Shown: piece by piece, positions 17,921 through 27,177 of the stretch
Layout: every line of letters starts with the position of its first letter
How positions within the stretch are numbered: position 1 is the first letter of the stretch
Assembly: GCF_001636845.1 (NCBI RefSeq)
Contig: NZ_LITT01000013.1
Span: 1 to 64,000 of the forward strand
Direction: 5' to 3'
Length of the DNA: 64,000 nucleotides
Source of the DNA: Clostridium ljungdahlii
GTDB lineage: Bacteria > Bacillota > Clostridia > Clostridiales > Clostridiaceae
Program-made: the position numbers and the translations under genes
The notes under the pieces: generated by a model
Seen by the model: only the letters and a program-made list of their open reading frames with translations
Database searches by the model: none
What the model was told of the DNA's origin: nothing

Positions 17921-19984
17921 ATGAAAAATAAAATTAAAAAATCTAAGTTTATTACAAATAGCATAATGAAAGATGCAATTGTAGAAGCTTTAAAGAAATT
18001 AAATCCTAAATATATGATTAAAAATCCTGTTATGTTTGTAGTTGAAATTGGATTTTTAATATCTTTGATAAGTACAATTTTCCCTAGTATATTCGGAGAT
18101 AAAGGGAATAATCTGAGAATTTATGATTTTGTAGTAGCTTTAATTTTGTTTATAACAATATTGTTTGCAAACTTTGCAGAAGCAATAGCTGAAGGAAGAG
18201 GAAAAGCTCAAGCAGAAACTCTTAAAAAAACGCGAAAAGACACTTCTGCAAGATTACTTGAATCAGATGGCAATATAACTGTTATAAGTGCAAATGAATT
18301 AAAAAAAGGTGACATAGTTTTAGTGGAAAATGGAGATATAATTCCAAATGATGGGGAAGTTATTTCTGGTATAGCATCTGTAGATGAATCTGCAATAACT
18401 GGAGAATCAGCACCTGTTGTCAAAGAATCAGGAGGAGATTTTGCTTCAGTTACAGGCGGAACTAAAGTTGTAAGTGATTGGTTAAAAGTGAAAATTACAG
18501 CAACCCCAGGAGAATCTTTTTTAGATAAAATGATAAGTTTGGTAGAAGGAGCATCAAGACAGAAAACGCCTAATGAAATTGCCCTTAATACTGTGCTTGT
18601 AAGTCTAACACTTATTTTTCTTATAGTACTTGTAGCACTTTATCCAATGGCTTCTTATACAGGGGTAAAGCTTTCAATATCTACTCTTACAGCTCTTTTA
18701 GTTTGCCTTATACCAACTACAATAGGAGGACTGTTATCTGCGATTGGTATAGCTGGAATGGACAGAGTCACAAGATTTAATGTTATAGCTATGTCTGGAA
18801 AAGCAGTAGAATCCTGTGGTGATGTAGATACTATGATACTTGACAAGACTGGTACCATAACTTTTGGGAACAGGCTAGCTGCAGATTTTATTCCTGTAGA
18901 AGATGTATCTAAAGAAGAGCTTATAGACTGTGCTGTTTTATGTTCTTTAAAGGATGATACGCCAGAGGGCAAATCTACAGTAGAACTTGGATATAAATTG
19001 GGTTCAAAAGTGGAAAAATCCAAATATGAGGATATGGAATTTGAAGAATTTACAGCACAGACTAGAATGAGTGGGGTTAATTTAAAGGATGATACTTCTA
19101 TAAGAAAAGGGGCCTATGATGCTATAAAAGATAGAGTGGGAAGATTAAAAGGAACTATTCCGAATGGACTAGATGATATTGTAAACAAAGTAGCAAGCTT
19201 GGGAGGAACACCACTTGTAGTATGTGTCGATAATAAAATTTATGGAGTTATATATCTTAAAGATACCGTAAAGCCAGGTCTTGTGGAAAGATTTCAAAGG
19301 CTTCGTGAAATTGGAATCAAAACTATAATGTGTACCGGAGATAACCCACTTACGGCAGCAACTATTGCTAAAGAGGCAGGAGTGGATAGTTTTATTGCTG
19401 AATGCAAGCCAGAGGATAAAATAGAAGCTATAAAAAAAGAACAATCAGAAGGTAAAATTGTAGCAATGACAGGAGATGGTACGAATGATGCCCCGGCACT
19501 GGCACAGGCAGATGTAGGGCTTGCCATGAACAGTGGTACCACTGCAGCTAAAGAGGCTGCCAACATGGTGGACTTAGATTCAGATCCAACCAAGATACTA
19601 GAAGTAGTTGAAATAGGAAAGCAGCTTTTAATAACAAGGGGAGCACTTACTACTTTTAGCATAGCTAATGATGTAGCTAAATATTTTGCTGTAATACCTG
19701 CTATGTTTGCAGTAGCTATACCTCAAATGCAGATAATGAATGTTATGAAATTGGCAACACCTTATAGTGCTATACTATCTGCGTTAATATTTAATGCCAT
19801 AATAATACCTCTTTTAATACCTATTGCTATGAGAGGCGTAAAATATAGACCTATGAAATCAGAGACAATGCTTTTGAGGAATATGCTTATCTTTGGATTT
19901 GGAGGAATTATTGCTCCATTTATAGGAATAAAAATTATAGATTTACTAATAACTCCATTAGTTAGAATCTTTAATTTAGGTTAG
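17921..19984 (+). CDS. kdpB: Potassium-transporting P-type ATPase subunit B
   Basis: 687 residues. It is a P-type ATPase with the phosphorylation motif DKTGT at Asp 308, TGESAPV in the actuator domain, KGAYDA in the nucleotide domain and [18 protein letters not shown] in the hinge. It hydrolyses ATP to drive K+ import through KdpA. The ATG at 17,921 is preferred; a GTG two codons upstream is possible, and the GGGA/TGG site fits neither perfectly. It is separated from kdpA by 24 bp. Confidence 0.97.
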   Translation: MKNKIKKSKFITNSIMKDAIVEALKKLNPKYMIKNPVMFVVEIGFLISLISTIFPSIFGDKGNNLRIYDFVVALILFITILFANFAEAIAEGRGKAQAETLKKTRKDTSARLLESDGNITVISANELKKGDIVLVENGDIIPNDGEVISGIASVDESAITGESAPVVKESGGDFASVTGGTKVVSDWLKVKITATPGESFLDKMISLVEGASRQKTPNEIALNTVLVSLTLIFLIVLVALYPMASYTGVKLSISTLTALLVCLIPTTIGGLLSAIGIAGMDRVTRFNVIAMSGKAVESCGDVDTMILDKTGTITFGNRLAADFIPVEDVSKEELIDCAVLCSLKDDTPEGKSTVELGYKLGSKVEKSKYEDMEFEEFTAQTRMSGVNLKDDTSIRKGAYDAIKDRVGRLKGTIPNGLDDIVNKVASLGGTPLVVCVDNKIYGVIYLKDTVKPGLVERFQRLREIGIKTIMCTGDNPLTAATIAKEAGVDSFIAECKPEDKIEAIKKEQSEGKIVAMTGDGTNDAPALAQADVGLAMNSGTTAAKEAANMVDLDSDPTKILEVVEIGKQLLITRGALTTFSIANDVAKYFAVIPAMFAVAIPQMQIMNVMKLATPYSAILSALIFNAIIIPLLIPIAMRGVKYRPMKSETMLLRNMLIFGFGGIIAPFIGIKIIDLLITPLVRIFNLG

Positions 19985-20010
19985 ATATTTTGAGAAAGGA
20001 AGGTTTTAAT

Positions 20011-20634
20011 ATGAAAATGCTCCAAAAATCTATTCGATTAACTGTTGTTTTTATGATAATTTGCGGTATTATATATCCGCTTTTTATAACAGGTGTAGGT
20101 CAGGTATTTTTTCATAAACAGGCAAATGGAAGTATTATAACAGTAAATGGCAAAGAGGTAGGTTCTGAACTAATAGGACAGAATTTTACAGATCCAAGGT
20201 TTTTTAGAGGAAGGGTTTCGTCTGTGAACTATAACACTTATACAAAGGCAGATTTGAAGCCAGATAAGAGTGGAAAAGTGGCTTACTCTGGAGTAGCATC
20301 TGGATCTCAAAATTTGGCACCATCAAATAAAGCACTTCAGGATAGAGTTAAAAAGGATATGAATGATTTCTTAAAAACTCATCCAGGGGTAAAGAAAGAG
20401 GATATACCTATAGATCTTCTTACAAGTTCAGGATCCGGTCTTGATCCGGATATAAGTCCTAAAGCTGCAGAAATACAGATACCTGCAGTATCGAAAGCAA
20501 CAGGTATAAGTGAAGAAAATATTCGTAAGATAGTACGTAAATATACGGAAGGCAAAACTTTTGGAATTTTAGGTGAGCCTAGAGTAAATGTACTAAAAGT
20601 TAATCTTCAAATAGCCTCAATTTTAAATAAATAA
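20011..20634 (+). CDS. kdpC: Potassium-transporting ATPase subunit C
   Basis: 207 residues from ATG 20,011, 7 nt after AGGAAGG; a TTG seven codons upstream is in frame. One N-terminal membrane helix ([19 protein letters not shown]) precedes the periplasm-type domain. Family blocks are [26 protein letters not shown] and [15 protein letters not shown]. KdpC acts as a catalytic chaperone that raises ATP affinity of KdpB. Confidence 0.96.
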   Translation: MKMLQKSIRLTVVFMIICGIIYPLFITGVGQVFFHKQANGSIITVNGKEVGSELIGQNFTDPRFFRGRVSSVNYNTYTKADLKPDKSGKVAYSGVASGSQNLAPSNKALQDRVKKDMNDFLKTHPGVKKEDIPIDLLTSSGSGLDPDISPKAAEIQIPAVSKATGISEENIRKIVRKYTEGKTFGILGEPRVNVLKVNLQIASILNK

Positions 20635-20669
20635 ATTTTATTTTAATTGGAGAAGTAGGTGATAGTATC

Positions 20670-21023
20670 ATGAAAAGGATGGGTGTTATAATATTATGTA
20701 TAATTATTGTTGTATTTATAGTAGTTCTTGTAGAGAAAGATAATAATAAATATCCCTATATAGGTAAATATGAATGTCCCCAGAATAATACAATTCTAAT
20801 ACTTGATAAAAATAATAATTATACAATAATAAATAATTTATATAGAGAAGCTGTTTACACTAAAGGCAAGTATAGCATAGAAAATAACAATATGAAATTA
20901 ATGTTAAAGAAAGGCGAGACAGTTTCCTATCCAAAAGAATATATCGAAGGAAAAATTAAGGGGGATAGAATTGAATTCAATAAATTTTATGAAAAACATG
21001 TTACATTTTATCTAGAAAAATGA
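20670..21023 (+). CDS. Membrane-anchored small protein between kdpC and kdpD (KdpX-like)
   Basis: 117 residues. One hydrophobic N-terminal segment (VIILCIIIVVFIVVLV) anchors a hydrophilic domain rich in Asn, Lys and Tyr with alternating beta-like stretches (GKYECPQNNTILILD, YTIINNLYREAVYTKGKY). The domain is probably outside the cell, a fold seen in small clostridial lipocalin-like or copper-resistance-like proteins. C. acetobutylicum has an extra gene, kdpX, at this exact place. Its function is unknown; sensing or modulation of KdpD is a guess. AGGTG is 8 nt before the ATG. Confidence 0.65.
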   Translation: MKRMGVIILCIIIVVFIVVLVEKDNNKYPYIGKYECPQNNTILILDKNNNYTIINNLYREAVYTKGKYSIENNNMKLMLKKGETVSYPKEYIEGKIKGDRIEFNKFYEKHVTFYLEK

Positions 21024-21051
21024 GAAAATAAAAATGTGATACAAGTTCTAT

Positions 21052-23778
21052 ATGGAGGTGATTATTATAGATTATAATGAAAGGCCTAATCCATATCGTA
21101 TTTTAAACAAAGTGGAAAAAGAAGAGAGTGGAAGGGGAAAATTAAAAATATTTTTTGGATATGCTGCGGGAGTTGGAAAAACCTATTCCATGCTTAGAGA
21201 AGCCCATGACATTAAAAATTTGGGAAAAGATATAGTGATAGGTTATATTGAATCCCATGAAAGATTAGAAACTATGGATTTGACTAAAGGGATTGAGAGT
21301 ATAAATACTAAAATTATCGACTACAGGGGGGTAATTTTAAAAGAATTTGATCTGGATGCAGCACTTTCAAGAAAGCCCGAGATAATACTTGTAGATGAAC
21401 TTGCTCACACCAATGCCAAGGGAAAAAGGCATAGAAAAAGATGGCAGGATATAGAGGAGCTTCTTGAAGCTGGAATTGATGTATATACTACGTTAAATGT
21501 TCAGCACATTGAAAGTTTAAATGATGTAGTTGAAAGTATAACGCATATTTCTGTAAGAGAAACTATTCCAGACAAAGTATTTGATAATGCGGATAAAGTT
21601 GAAATTATAGATATAGAACCAGATGAACTTTTAAAGCGTTTTAGCGATGGTAAAGTATATGCAAGAGATCAGGTAAAGAGTGCCTTTCATAATTTCTTTA
21701 CTAAAAGCAATTTATATGCTTTGAGGGAAATTGCCCTTAGAAAAACAGCTGATAGAGTAAACTATGAAATTGAAACTGCAAGGCTTTCAAAAGGTCAGAT
21801 TACTGTAATACCTGCTTCCGATCAAATACTTGCATGTATAAGTTCATCACCTTCATCTCTTCGGGTTATACGAACAGCTGCAAGAATGGCAGAAGTTTAT
21901 CATTCAAAATGGATAGTAGTATATGTAGAAACTACAAAATCTCAGAAATTAAGTAAAGAAGATAAAAAAAGACTTAATTCATATTTTAATTTAGGAGAGC
22001 AATTAGGTGGAGAAGTAGTTACAATATATGGGGATGACATAGCAGATCAGGTTATACAATATGCAAAATTTAGAAATATAACTAAGATAATAATAGGCAA
22101 GAACAACAAAAAAGCAAGTAAGGTATTTCATTTTTATGCAAAAGATGTAGTAGATAAACTTATGGATTCTAATTCTTATATTGATGTTTATGTAATACCA
22201 AATTCACTATACGATAGGAAAAGCGACAATATTACTAAGAAATTTAGTAAAGAATTTAATTTGTCCTTAAAGGAAGCTATTAAAGCTGCCATAATTTTAT
22301 CGATAGTAACTTGTGCTGCTATGATTTTTGACTATGTGGGTTTTTCAGAAGCCAATGTTATTATGATTTTTATTTTAGGTGTTATAATTGTATATATGCA
22401 AACTACGGGTTATTTAATGGGTATAATATCTTCCTTAGTGGGTGTATCTATATTTAATTATTTATTTGTTCCGCCCAAGAGGTCTTTTCATTTTTATGAT
22501 AAAAATTACTTGATTACATTTATAATGATACTTATTGAGGCATTTGTAATAGGAAATTTGACAAATAAGATCCAGCGGGATGCGGATGAGTCCTATACTA
22601 GGGAAAAAAGAACACAGACATTGTATAGGGTGACAAGTAAACTTTTAAGTGCAGTTGGAAATTCTGATGTAATTTCCATAGCTATAAAATATCTATCAAG
22701 ACTTGTGGACAGGACTGTGGTATGTTACCTATCTATAGATAACAAGCTTTCAACTCCTTTTGTATATTATTTGGATGAATTAAAAAAAGATGATTTAATT
22801 TTGAATAAAGATGAGGCTGCTGTAGCTTACTGGAGTTTTTTGAAAGGCAAGGAAGCTGGTTCTGGTACAGATACATTCTATAGGGCAAGGGGATATTACA
22901 TTCCAATAAAGGTGCAAAATAAGATACTAGGAGTTATCGGAGTTTCCTGTGAAAAAGACTTTTTAAGCTATGATCAAAAATTTATTGTAGAAACTGTAAC
23001 GGGTCAAATGGCTATTGCACTTGACAGAGAAATACTTGTAGGACAGCAGGAGGAATCCAAAGTGGAAATTGAACGTGAAAGGCTTAGAAGCAATCTTTTA
23101 AGATCTATTTCTCATGATTTAAGAAGTCCACTTGCAGGAATTAAGGGAGCAGTAAGTACTATTATAGAAAACGGTAAATTTATACCAGAAAAGACTAAGG
23201 AAGACTTGCTAAATGGAATTTACGATGATACAGAATGGCTTATAAGCCTTGTAGAGAATCTCCTTAGTATGACTAAATTTGATGAGGGGAATATGAAAAT
23301 CAATAAAAACTTAGAATTGGTGGAGGAAGTAGTATCAGAGGCAGTTCAAAGAAGTTCTAAATATTTTAAAGACCATAGAATAAAGGTAGATGTTCCAAAG
23401 AAACTTATAATGGTTCCTATGGATGGAAATTTAATTGAGCAAGTACTTATAAATTTAATTCAGAATGCTGCAAAATTTTCTAAAAAACAATCGTTTATAC
23501 AAATAAAAGTTTATGAAAGTGTAGATGATGTATTTTTTGAAGTCATAGATGATGGAATAGGAATATCAGATAAAATATTGCCCCATATATTTGATAGGTT
23601 TTTTACTAATGGCAGCAGTATAGCGGATTCAAGACGTGGTGTGGGACTTGGACTTACCATTTGTAAGTCCATAGTTGAGGCCCATTGTGGTACAATTGAA
23701 GCTGAAAACAAAAAAGAAGGAGGGGCTATTTTTAGGTTTAACATTCCTAAAGGGGAAAGTGGTAATGAGTTAATGTAA
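21052..23778 (+). CDS. kdpD: Osmosensitive K+ channel sensor histidine kinase
   Basis: About 908 residues. An N-terminal KdpD domain contains GYAAGVGKTYSML (Walker A) and LVDELAHTNAKG (Walker B). A universal-stress-type domain runs from about 255 to 380, then four membrane helices near 410-510 (DUF4118 type), a GAF-like region near 540-660, HisKA with the phospho-His in SISHDLRSPLAG, and HATPase boxes (NLIQNAAKFS, DDGIGIS, GVGLGLTI). It controls KdpE in response to K+ limitation. The start is unusual: the only ATG (21,052) has no ribosome site before it, while GGAGGTG (21,054-21,060) overlaps it and is placed for an ATA at 21,067. Confidence 0.95.
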   Translation: MEVIIIDYNERPNPYRILNKVEKEESGRGKLKIFFGYAAGVGKTYSMLREAHDIKNLGKDIVIGYIESHERLETMDLTKGIESINTKIIDYRGVILKEFDLDAALSRKPEIILVDELAHTNAKGKRHRKRWQDIEELLEAGIDVYTTLNVQHIESLNDVVESITHISVRETIPDKVFDNADKVEIIDIEPDELLKRFSDGKVYARDQVKSAFHNFFTKSNLYALREIALRKTADRVNYEIETARLSKGQITVIPASDQILACISSSPSSLRVIRTAARMAEVYHSKWIVVYVETTKSQKLSKEDKKRLNSYFNLGEQLGGEVVTIYGDDIADQVIQYAKFRNITKIIIGKNNKKASKVFHFYAKDVVDKLMDSNSYIDVYVIPNSLYDRKSDNITKKFSKEFNLSLKEAIKAAIILSIVTCAAMIFDYVGFSEANVIMIFILGVIIVYMQTTGYLMGIISSLVGVSIFNYLFVPPKRSFHFYDKNYLITFIMILIEAFVIGNLTNKIQRDADESYTREKRTQTLYRVTSKLLSAVGNSDVISIAIKYLSRLVDRTVVCYLSIDNKLSTPFVYYLDELKKDDLILNKDEAAVAYWSFLKGKEAGSGTDTFYRARGYYIPIKVQNKILGVIGVSCEKDFLSYDQKFIVETVTGQMAIALDREILVGQQEESKVEIERERLRSNLLRSISHDLRSPLAGIKGAVSTIIENGKFIPEKTKEDLLNGIYDDTEWLISLVENLLSMTKFDEGNMKINKNLELVEEVVSEAVQRSSKYFKDHRIKVDVPKKLIMVPMDGNLIEQVLINLIQNAAKFSKKQSFIQIKVYESVDDVFFEVIDDGIGISDKILPHIFDRFFTNGSSIADSRRGVGLGLTICKSIVEAHCGTIEAENKKEGGAIFRFNIPKGESGNELM

Positions 23779-23790
23779 GGAGGAAGAGTG

Positions 23791-24489
23791 ATGGATAGTA
23801 AGCCTTATATTCTTGTAATTGAAGACGATAGACCAATAAGAAATTTTATTACAGCAGCTTTATCTTCCCAGGGATATAAATATATTGAAACAGATAAGGG
23901 AAATGAGGGAATTTCTCTTGTAATGTCACACAATCCTGATCTTATAATATTAGATTTGGGTCTTCCAGATATTGATGGAATTGAAGTTATAGAAAAAGTA
24001 AGAGGATGGTCCAATATTCCGATTATAGTTGTATCTGCAAGGGGAAATGAAAGACAGAAAGTTGAAGCACTTGATAAGGGAGCAGATGATTATTTAACTA
24101 AACCTTTTAGTATAAGTGAATTGCTTGCTAGAATTCGTGTGTCTTTAAGGCATCTTATTGTAAACAAGGATCAACATGAGATATTGAATAATTTTAAGGT
24201 AAAAAAGCTATTTATAGATTTCGATAAAAGACGTGTAACTGTAGAAGGTAAAGAGATACATTTAACTCCTATAGAGTATAAAATAATGGCACTTTTATGT
24301 AGGTATTCAGGAAAAGTGCTGACTCATAATTTTATTATTCGTGAAATATGGGGTTCATCCTTGGGAAGTGAGACCAAATCATTAAGGGTGTTCATGGCAA
24401 ATTTAAGACGAAAGATAGAAAAAGATCCTGCACAGCCAGAATATATATACACAGAAGTTGGAGTAGGCTACAGGCTTGCAGATGAGTAG
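23791..24489 (+). CDS. kdpE: Kdp operon response regulator
   Basis: 232 residues, OmpR/PhoB type. The receiver domain has IEDDRPIR, the phosphoacceptor Asp in LIILDLGLPDIDG, SARG and KPF. The winged-helix DNA-binding domain ends in VGVGYRLADE. AAGGAGG lies 7 nt before ATG 23,791; a GTG one codon earlier is less well spaced. The gene follows kdpD by 12 bp. It should activate the kdp operon and perhaps kimA through the shared upstream element. Confidence 0.95.
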   Translation: MDSKPYILVIEDDRPIRNFITAALSSQGYKYIETDKGNEGISLVMSHNPDLIILDLGLPDIDGIEVIEKVRGWSNIPIIVVSARGNERQKVEALDKGADDYLTKPFSISELLARIRVSLRHLIVNKDQHEILNNFKVKKLFIDFDKRRVTVEGKEIHLTPIEYKIMALLCRYSGKVLTHNFIIREIWGSSLGSETKSLRVFMANLRRKIEKDPAQPEYIYTEVGVGYRLADE

Positions 24490-24539
24490 TATAAATGAAT
24501 TACGTATAAATTCTTAACAAACATTTGGAGGAAAATGAG

Positions 24540-25622
24540 ATGAAATTCAATGTAGCACTAATACCAGGAGACGGAATTGGACCTGAAGCTATTGAACAAG
24601 CTGTTAAAGTATTAGATAAAGTTGGAGAAATATTTTCACATGAGTTTAAATACACAAAAGTTTGCGCAGGAGGAGCAGCTGTTGATAAATATGACAAGCC
24701 CCTTCCAGAAGAAACTTTAGATATTTGTAAAAAAAGTGATGCAGTTTTGCTTGGAGCAATAGGAGGAGATAAGTGGAGCAATCTCCCTTTAAATAAGAAA
24801 CCGGAAAAGGCACTTTTGACTTTGAGAAAAGAATTAGGACTTTATGCAAACTTGCGTCCTGCAGTACTGCAAAGATCATTAAAAAATGATTGCCCTTTAA
24901 AGTCTGAACTTGTAAAAAATGGTATTGATATGATTATAATAAGAGAATTAACCGGAGGAATGTATTCTGGTGAAAAAGGAGTAAGACAGGGCAAAGATGG
25001 AAAAGAAGCTTATGATGTTGAGTGCTATAGTGAAAATACAGTTAGAAGAATAGCTTCAAAGGCTTTTGAAATTGCACTTAAAAGAAGAAAAAAGGTAACC
25101 AGTATTGATAAAGCTAATGTTTTAGAAAGCTCCATGCTTTGGAGAAATACTGTAAATGAAGTAGCAAAAAATTACTCTGAAGTTGAGTTAGAACACATAT
25201 ATGTAGATAGTGCTTCAATGAAAATCTTAAAAAATCCTGGTGCATTTGATGTAGTATTGGCATCAAATGCATTTGGAGATATTATAGCAGATGAAGCCAG
25301 TCAAATAGTTGGATCTATTGGAACTTTGCCAGCTGCAAGCCTTGGAGAGAAAAGTCTGGGAATGTTTGAGCCAAATCAAATACATTCTTCCGTGCAGGAT
25401 ATTGCTGGGAAAAACACGGCTAATCCTATAGCTGTAATAATGTCTTCTGCGATGATGCTTAGATACTCATTTAATCTAAATGAAGAAGCTTCTGCTATTG
25501 AGAGAGCTGTATCAGAGACACTTGAAAATGGTTATAGAACTAGAGATATGATGACTGATGGAATGAAACTTGTTGGAACTAGAGAAATGGGAGATGCTAT
25601 AGTTAAATTGTTAAGTAAGTAA
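24540..25622 (+). CDS. leuB: 3-Isopropylmalate dehydrogenase
   Basis: 360 residues of the isocitrate/isopropylmalate dehydrogenase family. LIPGDGIGPE opens it; LLTLRKELGLYANLRPA is the substrate-binding helix specific to LeuB; ELTGGMYSGEKG, the catalytic Lys/Asp blocks (TSIDKANVLESS, NAFGDIIADEASQI) and PIAVIMSSAMMLRYSF follow. It oxidises and decarboxylates 3-isopropylmalate in leucine synthesis. The ATG at 24,540 has GGAGG 8 nt upstream. It stands alone after kdpE with a terminator behind it; leuA, leuC and leuD are not in the window. Confidence 0.95.
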   Translation: MKFNVALIPGDGIGPEAIEQAVKVLDKVGEIFSHEFKYTKVCAGGAAVDKYDKPLPEETLDICKKSDAVLLGAIGGDKWSNLPLNKKPEKALLTLRKELGLYANLRPAVLQRSLKNDCPLKSELVKNGIDMIIIRELTGGMYSGEKGVRQGKDGKEAYDVECYSENTVRRIASKAFEIALKRRKKVTSIDKANVLESSMLWRNTVNEVAKNYSEVELEHIYVDSASMKILKNPGAFDVVLASNAFGDIIADEASQIVGSIGTLPAASLGEKSLGMFEPNQIHSSVQDIAGKNTANPIAVIMSSAMMLRYSFNLNEEASAIERAVSETLENGYRTRDMMTDGMKLVGTREMGDAIVKLLSK

Positions 25623-25668
25623 TTAGAGGCAAGTTAGAATTGAATTTCAGATACTAGAATTAATAATT

Positions 25669-25703
25669 ACAGCTTATACATAAATATTTTATGTATAAGC
25701 TGT
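25669..25703 (+). terminator. Terminator of leuB
   Basis: A 16-bp perfect stem (acagcttatacataaa with tttatgtataagctgt) and a 3-nt loop lie 46 bp after the stop codon. The T-run is weak. Confidence 0.65.
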
Positions 25704-25764
25704 ATATTGCTAAATTGCAGTTTAACTAAGAGAATTTGACCTAGAAAATTATGAGTGGATGTAT

Positions 25765-25998
25765 CTACTTTAGGCCATTAAGTTCCTTTTTTAAGTCATG
25801 AATTTGATCTTTTTTATCTTGAATTGATTTTAGGGCTTCTTTTTGAGCTGCGATAGAAAGCATGGTAGCTCCAATTGATGCAATTAAGTTTCCAAGAACA
25901 TTTATTTCTTCGGGACTTTTATCCTTAGATATAACAATGGCTATAGAAGTACTAAGTACTGCAAGCTGTGTAGGGGATATTGTGTTTAAACAAGACAT
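25765..25998 (-). CDS. Small hypothetical protein with coiled-coil tail
   Basis: 77 residues from ATG 25,998, with AGAGGTG 8 nt upstream. The N-terminal half is moderately hydrophobic (TQLAVLSTSIAIVIS, LIASIGATMLSIAAQ), and the C-terminal third is a charged helix (ALKSIQDKKDQIHDLKKEL) likely to be a coiled coil. I do not recognise the family. It is a single gene between leuB and the heme-like membrane gene. Confidence 0.65.
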   Translation of the reverse strand: MSCLNTISPTQLAVLSTSIAIVISKDKSPEEINVLGNLIASIGATMLSIAAQKEALKSIQDKKDQIHDLKKELNGLK

Positions 25999-26058
25999 TT
26001 TATTCACACCTCTAATATATATTATATGAAATTAACATAAATGACACACTAAATTATT

Positions 26059-26115
26059 TAGGCATTTTAAAGAAAATAGGCTAGCATGCTGACTAGTTAT
26101 TTCTTTGAAAATACA
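26059..26115. repeat. Short palindromic repeat (copy 1)
   Basis: The left arm aggcattttaaagaaaata and the right arm tatttctttgaaaatac are inverted copies around ggctagcatgctgactag. It is closely similar to the repeat at 42,301-42,364. Confidence 0.55.
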
Positions 26116-26137
26116 TTATAGTTGGGAGGGTAAGATT

Positions 26138-26560
26138 ATGAAGGAACTTGGGAAATTTTTAGGATGGGTTGGATTTTGGGCGTATTTTATACTATTCCTT
26201 AATTTCTTTATAAAGTATATAAATAGGAAGTATATAAAAAAGTTACCAAAAGATAAAAAACAGTATGAGCGTGTATATAAAGTTTTTATGAAGTACATTG
26301 TAAAATACCACAAGTTGGTTGGAATTATAGGAGTTATAGCCGTAGTGTGCCATGGTTATCTTATGTATAAATATAAGGAGCTTTCTATACCGGGCCTTGC
26401 TGCAGCTGTAGTTATGGTTGCAACAGCATGTTTAGGAATATATGGACTTAAAAGCAGGAATATGAAGGGCAAATGGCTTGTGAATCATAGGCTATTAGCG
26501 TTTTTCCTTATATTCCTAATATTATTTCACATAATGTTTAAAAAATTTCTTATGGTATAG
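26138..26560 (+). CDS. Small integral membrane protein, possible di-heme cytochrome b
   Basis: 140 residues from ATG 26,138, 7 nt after GGGAGGG. Four hydrophobic segments lie at about 5-28, 54-75, 80-100 and 115-138. The second begins at the His of KYHKLVGI and ends at the His of VCHGY; the fourth begins at the His of VNHRLLAF and ends at the His of LFHIMF. Each pair is spaced H-x13-H, the geometry used by b561/ferric-reductase-type helices to hold two hemes. There is no flavin or NAD domain. The gene is monocistronic with its own terminator. Homology is unverified and the heme assignment is inference. Confidence 0.6.
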   Translation: MKELGKFLGWVGFWAYFILFLNFFIKYINRKYIKKLPKDKKQYERVYKVFMKYIVKYHKLVGIIGVIAVVCHGYLMYKYKELSIPGLAAAVVMVATACLGIYGLKSRNMKGKWLVNHRLLAFFLIFLILFHIMFKKFLMV

Positions 26561-26573
26561 GATTTCTAAACTT

Positions 26574-26622
26574 AAAAATAAACTTATACGTAGAAATATC
26601 CTGAGTATAAGTTTATTTTTTA
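26574..26622 (+). terminator. Terminator, short member of the palindromic repeat family
   Basis: A 16-bp perfect stem, aaaaataaacttatac (26,574-26,589) with gtataagtttattttt (26,605-26,620), followed by Ts. It is nearly the same as the kimA terminator. Confidence 0.8.
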
Positions 26623-26659
26623 ATTGGTGACTATGTCAGTTATATTTTTAGGATAAATG

Positions 26660-27076
26660 TTAGCGGCACATAAAACTTCTTATTTGACGTAAATCCATTC
26701 CAAAGTAAACCCATCTATTTCTGTGCCATCTATAACCTGAAATAGATCTTCTTCCTACATGAGTTAACCATGCCCAGAATCCATTACCTCTCCTCGGCCA
26801 AATATAAACGAATTTGAATAAGCATCGTCTTATAGAGCCTGGATCTACAAATTGTGTACTTGAACTAGGTGCTAAGTTTGCAGGTGCTTGAGGAATATTG
26901 GATGGAGGAGGCCCTGGTGGAAAATTATCTCGCTGTCTGCTCATACACATAGGGGTATGGTTTGAGGAAAATCGTAGGTAAGGACATACAAAATCATCAT
27001 CAAGATAATCTAATTCTTCGGGTTCATCATCTTCTCTAGCTTCATCATCAAATCTGAAGTAATCATAATCGTACAT
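26660..27076 (-). CDS. Hypothetical protein, acidic N-terminus and proline-rich middle
   Basis: 138 residues. The first 30 are dominated by Asp, Glu and Tyr (DDEAREDDEPEELDYLDDD). A Pro-rich linker follows (FPPGPPPSNIPQAPANLAP), then a basic, Trp-rich C-terminal part (WPRRGNGFWAWLTHVGRRS). This pattern occurs in small spore-coat or exosporium-type proteins of clostridia, but I do not recognise a family. The ATG has AGGAG upstream. The neighbouring ferritin-like gene points the same way. Confidence 0.6.
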   Translation of the reverse strand: MYDYDYFRFDDEAREDDEPEELDYLDDDFVCPYLRFSSNHTPMCMSRQRDNFPPGPPPSNIPQAPANLAPSSSTQFVDPGSIRRCLFKFVYIWPRRGNGFWAWLTHVGRRSISGYRWHRNRWVYFGMDLRQIRSFMCR

Positions 27077-27177
27077 GTATACAACTCCTATTTTTTACTC
27101 TTAATTAAATAGTATGTTATAGTGAGTTATATAGTTACAAATCAATGAAAAAAATTTACATATACATAGTAGTTAAG

